From: Collinsella aerofaciens
Lineage (GTDB): Bacteria; Actinomycetota; Coriobacteriia; Coriobacteriales; Coriobacteriaceae
DNA: 20,897 bases
Direction of reading: 5' to 3'
NCBI RefSeq assembly: GCF_901212495.1
Contig: NZ_CAAKNY010000019.1
Span: 17,810-38,706 of the forward strand
The position numbers and the translations under genes are program-made. The notes beneath the pieces are model-generated. The model was not told the DNA's origin, ran no database searches, and saw only the letters and a program-made list of their open reading frames with translations. This document shows positions 7,607 through 15,345 of this stretch, piece by piece (the first letter of the stretch is position 1; every line of letters starts with the position of its first letter).

Positions 7607-9097
7607 ATGTTTGCAAAGAACACTTTTTGGAACTTGGTCTACCAGTTGACCGCTATCGTTGCCGGTTTCCTCGTCCCAAGGGCGATTATCGGCGTATATG
7701 GATCCGAGGTTAACGGTCTGGTGACCTCTTTAACTCAGTTTATTGGTTATTTCGCACTTGTCGAAGCTGGTATTTCTGGTGCGGCGACCTTCGCTCTATA
7801 TAAGCCTATTGCTCAGGGCGACTGGGATGGGATTAACGTCGTGGCTTCGGCCTCGAAGGTCTTTTATCAGAAGTCGGGCATGTTGTTTCTTGTCTTGCTA
7901 GTTGGCCTTTCGGTCGTCTATCCGATATTTGTCTCGGCAGGTTCGCTTGCGCCTTGGGAGATTATGGTGCTTACCTTCCTGTTGGGCGCGAAGATTGTAG
8001 TGGACTTCTTTTCTCTTGCTAAGTACCAGGTTTTCCTAACAGCCGACCAAAAGAACTGGCTCATTCAGCTTGCATCGACGGTCTTTACGCTGGTTAACAC
8101 GGCTGTCATTTTCTTATTTGCCTATCTTCATGCTCCTGTTGTTGCTGTCTACGCGCTGGCTCTGTCTGCGGTTTTTGCACGCAGTATGATTCTCGCCCTG
8201 TACACGCGTCGTCATTATCCGAAGCTCAACTGCAAGGTTGATTACGGTGACTATCAGCTGCCCCAGAGGTGGGATGCGCTGTTTCTTCAGATCTTGGGAG
8301 CCGTTCAGTCGGGCGCTCCTGTTATTTTGGCGACCTTTCTCTGCGGGAGCATGAGTGAAGTAAGCGTTCTTGCTGTTTACATGCTCGTATCTACGGGCCT
8401 GCAGATGATTCCGAATGTCCTTGGTACAGGGCTGCAGGCGCTCTTTGGCCGGCAAATTGCTGAGGGGGACTACGAGGGTCTTCGGTCTTCGTATAAGCCA
8501 TATCGAGCGCTTGTGTACGCAGTCTCCGCTGTGGCATGCGGATGCGCTTTTTCATTGATTATGCCGTTTGTTGATTTGTATGCAGGCGGGTTTCACGATG
8601 CAAACTACCACAATGTCCTGCTCGGTTTCCTCGTCGTCCTAAATGTTTTTCTCTATCATGGCAAGTCGTCCCAGGGCCTACTTGTAATTGCTGCTGGCAT
8701 GTACCGTGAGACTAGGGCGCAGACCTGCTTGCAGGCTGCAATGATTATCGTCTTGGGTATCCCACTCACAATGCGTTTTGGGGTCGTCGGCACAATTGCT
8801 GCGTCCTGCGTATCCAATCTGTACCGCGTGATTGACCTTTTGCTCTACGAGCCTCTTAAAATCTCGAAGGACTCTCTTTCGAGTTCGTTTTGGTCGTTTG
8901 GCGTGTATGTATTTCAGACCGTTCTCGTGGCCATGCCTGGCTATCTACTGTCTTGCTTCGCTGGAAGTTGGCCGGGATGGATTGCGGTCGCCATCGGCCT
9001 TGTCATTTGGGGCGCAGTCGCCGCATGCGCGACGCTCTATTTCTTCGACAGGCCTAGCTATAGTTCGATTATTGGTCGTTTTATGAGGATTAAATAG
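7607..9097 (+). CDS. wzx: Lipid-linked repeat-unit flippase (Wzx, polysaccharide transport/MOP family)
   Basis: Integral membrane protein with many hydrophobic helices along its full 496 residues, expected to move the undecaprenyl-linked repeat unit across the membrane. The N-terminus KNTFWNLVYQLTAIVAGFL followed by YGSEVNGLVTSLTQFIGYF is typical of Gram-positive Wzx proteins of the MATE-like fold. I chose ATG 7607 because it begins exactly at the conserved N-terminus. The frame stays open back to 7394 but overlaps the pyruvyl transferase gene with sequence that is not membrane-like. No clear ribosome binding site precedes 7607, so the start is less certain than the gene. It is one base from the next ATG. 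Confidence 0.93.
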   Translation: MFAKNTFWNLVYQLTAIVAGFLVPRAIIGVYGSEVNGLVTSLTQFIGYFALVEAGISGAATFALYKPIAQGDWDGINVVASASKVFYQKSGMLFLVLLVGLSVVYPIFVSAGSLAPWEIMVLTFLLGAKIVVDFFSLAKYQVFLTADQKNWLIQLASTVFTLVNTAVIFLFAYLHAPVVAVYALALSAVFARSMILALYTRRHYPKLNCKVDYGDYQLPQRWDALFLQILGAVQSGAPVILATFLCGSMSEVSVLAVYMLVSTGLQMIPNVLGTGLQALFGRQIAEGDYEGLRSSYKPYRALVYAVSAVACGCAFSLIMPFVDLYAGGFHDANYHNVLLGFLVVLNVFLYHGKSSQGLLVIAAGMYRETRAQTCLQAAMIIVLGIPLTMRFGVVGTIAASCVSNLYRVIDLLLYEPLKISKDSLSSSFWSFGVYVFQTVLVAMPGYLLSCFAGSWPGWIAVAIGLVIWGAVAACATLYFFDRPSYSSIIGRFMRIK

Positions 9098-9098
9098 G

Positions 9099-10442
9099 AT
9101 GAATTATTTCAGTGCGTCTAGGGCCGGTGTTGAGTCTTGCTCTGAGTTAGAGCGACGCTTTTCCCTAAATGATGGGTCCATGGTGTTCATTCCACTGCTC
9201 TTTTACGCCTTTTTCTGCCAATCGCTCGCTGCTTCTGCGCTTGCACTCGATGTCTGCCTCCTGCTATCTGCTACGGCGCTTCTCCTGCATTTTGTGACTA
9301 ACAGAAGATTTGCTTGCAGAAGATTTGGCCTTGAGCTGGCTTGGGCACCTTTCTTTGTGCTGTTCCTTTTTCATAGTTTCATATACGGTGTGGCTAATTT
9401 GACCCTGCTCGTAGTCTATACACTTCTATTTCTGTGCATGTATGTTGCGGCAGGCGAGCGATCCTGGGTCACTTCATGCCTTAGGGTTCTTGTCGCCTTT
9501 GCAGCATTTCATGCGTTCTGCACCATTATCTTCTGGCTAGTCCCCGCACTTTATCCGCCAGTTAAATCTGCCTTCTTTTCAAGTAGCTATATGGCTAGGG
9601 ACTATCGCTCTGGCTTTACGGCGCACTACAGCACTAATTCGATTTATTTGAGTTTGGGTCTCGTCTCTTGGGCCTGTGGTCTTGTTGGTAGCAGGGAAAA
9701 GGTTCGGATTAAAGATCTGATGCTGAGCCTTATGCTCCTGCTTGCGCTCTTTTTGACCACCAAGCGGGGTCCTTTGGTGGCGTCTGTTGCCGCTGTTGTC
9801 ATCTCTTGCCTCTTCGTTAATAGGAAGAAATTTACCGGGACGATGCTCAAGACTTTGACTGTTGCTGCGATCGCTGTAATAGCCGTCGGTGTTCTTGCAA
9901 CGTTTGTTCCTGCTGTTCAGGCGACTCTTGAGAGGTTTATTGAACTGTCAGATGATGACACTGGCAACGGTAGAAGCTATTTGTACGATTGCGCTTGGAG
10001 TTTGTTTTATGCAAAACCCTTGCTTGGTTGTGGCTGGGGAACTTATTCGAAGTATGTTGCCACTACTTCTCTTGGCGCAATGTACAGTAATCTCGGCTTC
10101 TCATCGATGAGTGCGCACAATGTATACCTACAACTGCTTGCCGAGACGGGTGTGATTGGCCTTGCGGCTTTTGTTTTGCCTGCGCTTCTCTCCATCTTTG
10201 CAGCCGTGCATCAATCTGAATCTCATTTAGAGGAGGGTCCTTACGGGGACTCCTTTTGCTTGTGGGCCTGTTTGGGTGTGCAGATTTTCTTTCTACTTTA
10301 TTGCTTTTCAGGCAACCCTTTATACGATCCGCAGTGCTACATACCGTATTTCATTTCATGTGTGGCGGTGTTTGCTATTTGCGGCTCAGACAAGATGATT
10401 CTTAACGATTGGGAGGGATTCCATGGATATCTGCAAAGATAG
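9099..10442 (+). CDS. wzy: Polysaccharide polymerase (Wzy; O-antigen ligase/polymerase family)
   Basis: Multi-pass membrane protein of 447 residues expected to join flipped repeat units on the outside of the membrane. It has about ten or more hydrophobic stretches, a large external loop region in the second half (around residues 255-330, with DDDTGNGRSYLYDCAW) and the family motif SAHNVYLQLLAETGVIGL (His340), followed by another helix pair and a hydrophobic C-terminal segment. The TKRGPLVA motif in the middle is also typical of the O-antigen ligase fold. Homology to the ligase WaaL exists, but the position beside wzx makes polymerase the better call. The last 20 bases overlap the next gene. 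Confidence 0.9.
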   Translation: MNYFSASRAGVESCSELERRFSLNDGSMVFIPLLFYAFFCQSLAASALALDVCLLLSATALLLHFVTNRRFACRRFGLELAWAPFFVLFLFHSFIYGVANLTLLVVYTLLFLCMYVAAGERSWVTSCLRVLVAFAAFHAFCTIIFWLVPALYPPVKSAFFSSSYMARDYRSGFTAHYSTNSIYLSLGLVSWACGLVGSREKVRIKDLMLSLMLLLALFLTTKRGPLVASVAAVVISCLFVNRKKFTGTMLKTLTVAAIAVIAVGVLATFVPAVQATLERFIELSDDDTGNGRSYLYDCAWSLFYAKPLLGCGWGTYSKYVATTSLGAMYSNLGFSSMSAHNVYLQLLAETGVIGLAAFVLPALLSIFAAVHQSESHLEEGPYGDSFCLWACLGVQIFFLLYCFSGNPLYDPQCYIPYFISCVAVFAICGSDKMILNDWEGFHGYLQR

Positions 10443-11577
10443 TCAACGCTGCACCGGGTGCTCTGCGTGTCTGTCTGTGTGTCCTCGATCGGCGATTCAG
10501 ATAGCAGAAGACTCTCATGGGTTTTACCGTCCGAAGATTGACGAATCAAAATGTGTTGAGTGCGGTTTGTGTCAGATGGTATGTCCGGCTAATGGTTTGA
10601 CGAGCAATGATCTGAAGATGAGCCCTCGCCGGTTATTGGCTTATCAGGCTGATGACGCCGAACGCGTAAAAAGTTCCTCGGGTGCCGCGTTTTGGACCTT
10701 GGCTACTTACGTCCTAAATAATGGCGGCGTCGTTTACGGCGCTTGCTTCGATGAAGATTTCCGCGTTGTTCAGCGGCGTTGCGCCTCTGTTGACGACGCG
10801 CAATCTTGTCGAGGCTCAAAATACTCACAGGGTTTCGTTGGCTCTTCATTTGTCGAAGCATATAACGACTTGAAACAAGGTCTTGACGTGCTCTACAGCG
10901 GAATCCCATGCCAAATTGCGGGTCTTAGGAGTTTTCTGTCTAAGAAAAACTATTCCGGACAGTTGGTTACCTGCGATTTAATCTGCCATGGCACGCCTAG
11001 TAATCGTATGTTCCGCGATTACATTTCCTTTTTGGAAAAAAAGTCCGGAAAGAAGGTCATCAAGTATTTTCATCGCCCCAAGGACAGAGGTTGGGGAGTC
11101 CATGTCGAGAAGGCTCTCTTGGACGACGGCACTGCTCTCTATGACACGATTGAATCTAATACTTGGCGAGATGTGTTCTATAGCAATAACGCTTTAAATT
11201 CCAGCTGTTATAACTGCTCCTATACCGACGTCAACAGGGTCTCCGATTTCACTCTTGCTGATTTTCTTGGCGTCGATCGAGTTCGTAAAGGCCTTAATGA
11301 TCATAAGGGACTTTCTGTTGTTATGGTTAATAGCGAGCTTGCCGAGCGCATTGTTGCATCTGGCGTATTTGAGCCCGGCGTAACAGAAATATCTCTTGAA
11401 GAGGTGCTGCCCGGTAATCCGATGCTGGAGAGGTCGTCCTCTCCGCAGGGTAACGTTGATGGTTTCTGGAAGGCTTATGAGCATAAGGGGTTCGAGGGCA
11501 CTGCTCGGTTTGTTGGCGCCTACGGCTTCGTGAAATCTCTCAAGACTCTTGTGAAACAGCTTATTAAAAGGAAATAG
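10423..11577 (+). CDS. Ferredoxin/FrhB-type iron-sulfur protein (coenzyme F420 hydrogenase beta-subunit-like) of a polysaccharide cluster
   Basis: N-terminal bacterial ferredoxin domain with two complete [4Fe-4S] ligand sets: Cys10, 13, 16, 20 (RCTGCSACLSVCP) and Cys44, 47, 50, 54 (CVECGLCQMVCP). The rest is the FrhB/FdhB N- and C-terminal fold, with SSGAAFWTLATYVLNNGG, VLYSGIPCQIAGLRSFL, CDLICHGTPSN, CYNCSYTDVNRVSDFTLADF and more cysteines that could hold a further cluster. In enzymes such as F420 hydrogenase this domain binds flavin and passes electrons. In capsule loci its role is unsettled; a redox step on a sugar or on a pyruvyl-type group is a guess. It overlaps wzy by 20 bases, with GGGAGGG ahead of its ATG inside wzy. 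The 384 residues are normal. Confidence 0.9.
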   Translation: MDICKDSQRCTGCSACLSVCPRSAIQIAEDSHGFYRPKIDESKCVECGLCQMVCPANGLTSNDLKMSPRRLLAYQADDAERVKSSSGAAFWTLATYVLNNGGVVYGACFDEDFRVVQRRCASVDDAQSCRGSKYSQGFVGSSFVEAYNDLKQGLDVLYSGIPCQIAGLRSFLSKKNYSGQLVTCDLICHGTPSNRMFRDYISFLEKKSGKKVIKYFHRPKDRGWGVHVEKALLDDGTALYDTIESNTWRDVFYSNNALNSSCYNCSYTDVNRVSDFTLADFLGVDRVRKGLNDHKGLSVVMVNSELAERIVASGVFEPGVTEISLEEVLPGNPMLERSSSPQGNVDGFWKAYEHKGFEGTARFVGAYGFVKSLKTLVKQLIKRK

Positions 11578-11595
11578 TTACTAGGGGCGTTTCTC

Positions 11596-12087
11596 TTGAA
11601 TTTAATGGAGTTTGTAGAGCATGTGGCGACCTGGATTTATGTCCGGGCTAAGTTGGCGTTTCTTGCAGGGAGATTCCCTGGCCAGATAACCATGACGAAG
11701 GCTTTCAGGCGACCGTTTTATTGTCGCGTATCGAATAAAGGCGTTATTAACGTTGGTGAGCGAACGTCTTTCAATTACGGTTGCGTCCTGATTGCTCATG
11801 AACGAATTGAGATTGGCAGAGGCTGTCTATTTGGTCCAAACGTCCATGTGTATGACTTCGACCACGGTATGTCGCAGAATGGAGTCATGTACCGGGACCA
11901 GCCGACTACGACTGCGCCCGTTCATATTGGTGACAACGTGTGGCTTGGTGCGAATGTTGTGGTGCTTAAAGGTGTGACCATTGGCGACAATGCGGTCATC
12001 GCTGCGAATAGCGTTGTTTCTAAAGATGTACCCGCGAATATGCTATTTCACGAAAAACGGAATCTAGTTTACAGAAAGCTTCAATAG
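11596..12087 (+). CDS. Hexapeptide acyltransferase (maltose/galactoside acetyltransferase-like)
   Basis: A left-handed beta-helix acyltransferase that likely O-acetylates a sugar of the repeat unit. Seen: INVGERTSFNYGCVLIAHE, GRGCLFGPNVHVYDFDHGM with the probable catalytic His90, VHIGDNVWLGANVVVLKGVTIGD and the cap IAANSVVSKDVPANM. The start is TTG 11596 with AGGGGCG seven bases upstream; an internal ATG at 11605 would trim three residues. The product has 163 residues. It is the last gene of the capsule operon: a strong terminator follows 90 bases later. Together with the serine-acetyltransferase-like gene it suggests two separate acylation steps. Confidence 0.88.
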   Translation: MNLMEFVEHVATWIYVRAKLAFLAGRFPGQITMTKAFRRPFYCRVSNKGVINVGERTSFNYGCVLIAHERIEIGRGCLFGPNVHVYDFDHGMSQNGVMYRDQPTTTAPVHIGDNVWLGANVVVLKGVTIGDNAVIAANSVVSKDVPANMLFHEKRNLVYRKLQ

Positions 12088-12178
12088 GATATTGGATTGG
12101 CTTTCAATTCACGATGTACGCTGATCCGATAAAGCAGTATTGATAATGGCTTAATTAGATTGAAGCGTGCTTGCATTA

Positions 12179-12209
12179 GGGGTATCGGCGTGGGTCGATA
12201 CCCCTTTTT
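12179..12209 (+). terminator. Rho-independent terminator of the capsule operon
   Basis: A perfect 9-bp stem GGGGTATCG/CGATACCCC with an eight-base loop is followed directly by TTTTT. It lies 90 bases after the last capsule gene and faces the same way. Confidence 0.9.
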
Positions 12210-12295
12210 AACCGGTTAAAAACCGCACCAGCTAGTGCCGCCAAGATTATTTCGCAAATTGATTTAGCCGTCCTCGGCCCCGTCCTCTTTTAGCC

Positions 12296-12790
12296 CTACG
12301 TCTTTCCCTTCAACTCGTCCATCTCCTCTAGCTTGAGCATGTCCAGGCACCTCCTCTTGCCCCACTCGCGCTCCGCTATGTACTTCAGCCTCGCCGTCAC
12401 CGGCATGAGGTGGAGTTGCCGTCCGGGAAGGTTCCGACGGCCCTCGTCCTCCTCCTGATATCGCGGTTGATGTGCTCGATCCCGTTGTTCGTCCTGATTT
12501 GGCGCCAGTGTTCCGGCGGGAATTCCGTGTAGGCCAGCGTCTCGGCGAACCCGTCGCGCGCCGTCCTCACGGCCGCTCCGAAGAGCTTCGGCACGCTGAG
12601 ATCAACTACCCCGGCGCCCGTGACGATCCATCTCGCGTACTAGCCGCTGTGGTAGGTCTCCCGGCCCGCCGTCCTTTCATGGCGCTCGGCCCGATAAGCT
12701 CGGACGCTCCTCGTTGAGCAGTGCGTCGAGCGACCCCTCGTCTACCGATGCGATGTTCGCAGACGCGGCCCGTGCCCCCTTTCGTCGGTG
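12296..12790 (-). pseudogene. Decayed, internally deleted IS256-family transposase (remnant A)
   Basis: Read on the minus strand, N-terminal pieces occur in three frames: DEGSLDALLNEERP, then ELIGPSA, then HERTAGRETYHSG followed by an in-frame TAG, then YARWIVTGAGVVDLSVPKL. These match the N-terminal domain of IS256 transposases. The frame then jumps without interruption into the C-terminal domain (FAETLAYTEFPPEHWRQIRT, NNGIEHINRDIRRRTR, VGTFPDGNS). The DDE catalytic core that belongs between VPKL and this part, some 250 residues, is missing. A frameshift near 12415 separates GNS from LMPVTARLKYIAEREWGK, which ends at a TAG (12296-12298). It is certainly inactive. The position after the capsule terminator marks this as an old insertion point. 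Confidence 0.85.
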
Positions 12791-12942
12791 ATTTGTTGTT
12801 TAGCCGCTAGAAACCATATGACGGCGCGTGGACCTTGTTCTTCTACGTGTTTGCCGATTTGTGAAAGAAATTAGGCGTCACCTCAAGAGGGTACTCGCCG
12901 TCTATGAGGGCGTTCGGGTGCCGTACATCTTAAATGCCGTAA

Positions 12943-13110
12943 TCCGGCACTTTGATTTTCCGACTGCCGTTCGAAAAAAATATTAGACCGCTACGACCTT
13001 CTAAGGTGTCGGGGGTTACTATTGCTTCAAGTGTTCACTGCCTGGTGCATGACATTGATATCCGCTTGTTGACCGTTCAATTTGGTCAATTGATTACCGG
13101 GGTTTGTCAT
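12943..13110 (-). repeat. Diverged repeat, copy A, upstream of transposase remnant A
   Basis: About 168 bp resembling 14851-15019 along its whole length, roughly 70% identical by eye with small indels. On the minus strand both begin with ATG and translate alike (here M-T-N-P-G-N-Q-L-TKL-N-GQ, INVM-H-QA-V-N), with several stops, so both descend from one coding segment. The product is not recognised. In both copies it lies on the 5' side of IS256-type sequence. The stretch 12791-12942 between it and the transposase holds only broken frames. Confidence 0.7.
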
Positions 13111-13211
13111 GCCGGTTAACAATAAGGGTCCTCGTCAGCTTAAGGCTTTTATTGTTTTGCAGTGTGTGACTTGAAGCCTCGTAGTGACATCATTGAGAGG
13201 CTGGTTTCCAG

Positions 13212-13985
13212 ATGATACTTGAGGATATATATGGGCTCATCGGGTGTTTGGCTAATTTTGCAACTTTTATCGCCGTAGTTATCGCTGCAGTCGCATGTTA
13301 TCTACAGCTCAAGCAGATCAAGCTTGATAGTTATATTCGCTGTTCTGAGTGGTCGGCCTCTTTTGCGGATACACTTAGGTTCGAAGTGTTTCCTCGCTTG
13401 AGAATATTGGATTATATTTCGAGGGCATGCCCGCAATACGTTAAGGTAAAAAGAAGCCTGACGGTGGCAAGCTTGGTTTCCTTCGATGAAAAAGAGTTAA
13501 TCAATTTATCCGGTGTATCATGCGATGAGTTGTCGGCTTCCATCTCGTCATATATCGACTCACCAAAAAATTGGACTGAGCTGCTTAAGGAGTATAAAGA
13601 ATGGTATCTTTGTTATCCGGATCTGTATCCATGCCATGATGGTTTCGACAGCAGTGATTTGAAGGTTATTCTCAATAAGAATGTAACTGAAATTGCCAAT
13701 TGCCTTGAGGGGCTTGCGATGCAGGTGAACAGCGGCTTGGTGAATGAAGATGTGCTCTATCCGTCTGTTCACGGATCGTTTCTCGATGCTGTTCGTTTGA
13801 TTTATCCATTTTTATGCGCTGTTGAAAGGGTGTCGCCTTTAAGTGGCTCGTCCTTTCCTCACATGGCGACGCTACTTGCGCTCTGGAATAAGCAGGACGA
13901 AAGCGATAGTCGTCATCTGCGTGATGAGAAGGATAGGCTAAGCAAAGGCTATAGGCTGCGTAGGGACATGATAATGCATATTTAG
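13212..13985 (+). CDS. Unrecognised membrane-anchored protein (possibly DUF4760-like)
   Basis: An intact 257-residue frame. One hydrophobic helix near the N-terminus (about residues 12-33, LANFATFIAVVIAAVACYL) is followed by LKQIKLDSYIR and a soluble, mainly helical domain, so the protein is probably anchored with its bulk in the cytoplasm. The arrangement of a short N-terminal helix, a lysine/glutamine-rich linker and a domain with GLVNEDVLYPSVHGSFLDAV recalls DUF4760-type proteins from memory only. The ATG at 13212 has GAGAGG about 11 bases upstream, a long spacing. It lies alone between two transposase remnants and ends before a terminator-like hairpin, so it was probably brought in as accessory DNA. 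Function unknown; a defence role is inferred from the neighbourhood only. Confidence 0.75.
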   Translation: MILEDIYGLIGCLANFATFIAVVIAAVACYLQLKQIKLDSYIRCSEWSASFADTLRFEVFPRLRILDYISRACPQYVKVKRSLTVASLVSFDEKELINLSGVSCDELSASISSYIDSPKNWTELLKEYKEWYLCYPDLYPCHDGFDSSDLKVILNKNVTEIANCLEGLAMQVNSGLVNEDVLYPSVHGSFLDAVRLIYPFLCAVERVSPLSGSSFPHMATLLALWNKQDESDSRHLRDEKDRLSKGYRLRRDMIMHI

Positions 13986-14128
13986 CGGCTATTGCTGGAT
14001 ATTAAACTGTAGATTGTGGATGACCTGTGGTTGTATTCGTTAAAAGCAATAAAATGATGGACAGTTCTACGCTTCTGGGTAAAAATAATGAGCGCGTGCT
14101 TTTATGCATTGTCGACTAAGGACGGTTT

Positions 14129-14156
14129 GCCCGCTCCTGCAGAGCGGGCTTCTCTT
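14129..14156 (+). terminator. Probable terminator after the 13212-13985 gene
   Basis: An 8-bp perfect stem GCCCGCTC/GAGCGGGC with a five-base loop is followed by a weak T-rich run (TTCTCTT). It lies about 145 bases after the gene. The interrupted T-run lowers confidence. Confidence 0.55.
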
Positions 14157-14655
14157 ACCGAACAGCTTGGATCCATATCTCCATGCATTGCTCCTTACCG
14201 TCTAAGGTGGGCGCTACTTGTTAAGGTGAGCATGACCGTCCTTTCTGTCGATTGCTTAAATTTTTGGAACACAGAGAGTGTTCAATGATCTGGGCGAGCT
14301 ATAGAGTGCTATAGAGCGCTGAATCACCAATTTGGTACTCTATCAGATTAAAGAGTTGGTGAGAAGCCGTTTTCGTCTAAAGGGTCACTAATATATCAGA
14401 TTTGACCTCGGTATCACGGCGGTTCCTAGCATCGTGCCTGCTAGTAACTCAATAGCCACTCCTGTTCTTTCCCAGAACCTGCGTTATGTTGCAATTCCAG
14501 ATTCTCAGACAGGGGCAATTATTACAACGGTTAGTGGTCGGTGCGCTTATACCAACATTGACGCGATCGCTCAGGGGAGTGTTGCGGCAAAACTCACTGA
14601 GCCACTGAGGGTTGTTTTGGCTATTGTGCGGTGGCGCCATAATTGAATCAGCGGG
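14157..14655. other. Intergenic stretch with no supported gene
   Basis: Only short frames occur (largest 66-70 codons), without convincing ribosome binding sites or recognisable products. One interrupted inverted repeat is present: TCACCA at 14324-14329 and ACTCT at 14337-14341 can pair with AGAGT and TGGTGA at 14352-14362. Just before it GCTATAGAG occurs twice in tandem (within 14318-14341 and the preceding bases). No promoter can be named with confidence. Confidence 0.5.
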
Positions 14656-14762
14656 AATCATATCTCTTGATGACCCTCGTCCTCATCTTGGCCTCGTGGG
14701 TGATGCGCTCGATTGAGTTATTCGTCCTTATCCGGTGCCGGCACATTCGCTCCCAGAGCCTG
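14656..14762 (-). pseudogene. IS256-family transposase fragment (remnant B)
   Basis: On the minus strand a single frame gives LWERMCRHRIRTNNSIERIT, then HEAKMRTRVIKRYDSR and a stop. RIRTNN-x-IER followed by RTRV is the conserved C-terminal block of IS256 transposases and lines up with RIRTNN-type sequence in remnant A (QIRTNNGIEHINRDIRRRTR). Nothing else of the enzyme is left: about 90 bases further upstream on its strand the sequence passes into the shared repeat copy B. It is in the same orientation as remnant A. Confidence 0.7.
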
Positions 14763-14850
14763 TGATCCTCACAATATTAGGTTTTAGGGAAGGACGAAGA
14801 CCGTTACGGGAATCTTATCAGGGCCGTGACCGTTCTAATCCATGACCTGC

Positions 14851-15019
14851 TCCGGCAGTCCGATTTTCAGGCTACCGTTTGACGAAAAATATTTGACCAA
14901 TGTCATTCGCTTAAGTGTTAGGGAGTACCAATGCCTCAGGCGTTCGCTGCCTGGCGCATGACGTTAACAATCGATCGTTGACCTTGCAATTTGGTTGACT
15001 GTTTACTGGGGACTGCCAT
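14851..15019 (-). repeat. Diverged repeat, copy B, upstream of transposase remnant B
   Basis: Counterpart of 12943-13110. On the minus strand it starts with ATG at 15019 and reads M-A-V-P-S-K-Q-S-TKL-Q-GQ-R, VNVM-R-QA-A-N, then stops. Further on, SNIF and NGSLKI correspond to SNIF and NGSRKI of copy A once frames are adjusted. The two copies are clearly related but old. Confidence 0.7.
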
Positions 15020-15345
15020 GCTGCCTTTCGATATTGTTTCTCATTATTGTTAAGATAATAGTTCCTCCATTGTGAATTTATTCGAGTCATGCATGGGGCA
15101 TCGTAAAGTCGCTCAAGGCGTTTCATTATTTGCGACCGTATGCCCGTTATCGCCTGCCTAAGGGTATCGGAGCGATTTGGTTCTGTTTGTTTTTGAACGT
15201 CTTTTATGATGAACCAGTCGTTTCTTTTTATGAGGATGTTGGATATGAGTGGCGACCAACGAAAGTCAACTTGCCATTTGCACTGTTAGCCAGAAGTAAA
15301 ATAGTTTACATGAATCTATATCTTCTTTTAAGCGGGAGTGATTGC
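15020..15345. other. Leader region before the first gene of the defence-like cluster
   Basis: The plus-strand frame of the next gene stays open back to 15130, but the translated part (for example KGIGAIWFCLFLNVF) is not joined by a ribosome binding site and the only good site lies before ATG 15346. The AT-rich stretch around 15030-15080 could carry a promoter, but I see no clear -35/-10 pair with proper spacing. Confidence 0.4.
15334..15340 (+). promoter_or_regulatory. Ribosome binding site that fixes the start at 15346
   Basis: GGGAGTG lies five bases before the ATG at 15346. It favours this start over the in-frame ATG at 15310 and codons further upstream, which lack one. Confidence 0.6.

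Noticed and set aside
12472..12717. Plus-strand frame of 81 codons opposite transposase remnant A
   Set aside because: The minus strand carries recognisable IS256 sequence there; the plus frame is its shadow.
14088..14288. 66-codon plus-strand frame
   Set aside because: It contains the terminator-like hairpin at 14129-14156, lacks a convincing ribosome binding site and has no recognisable product.
14434..14661. Two overlapping 70-codon frames, one on each strand
   Set aside because: No ribosome binding site and no family; overlapping frames on both strands of this length arise easily by chance.
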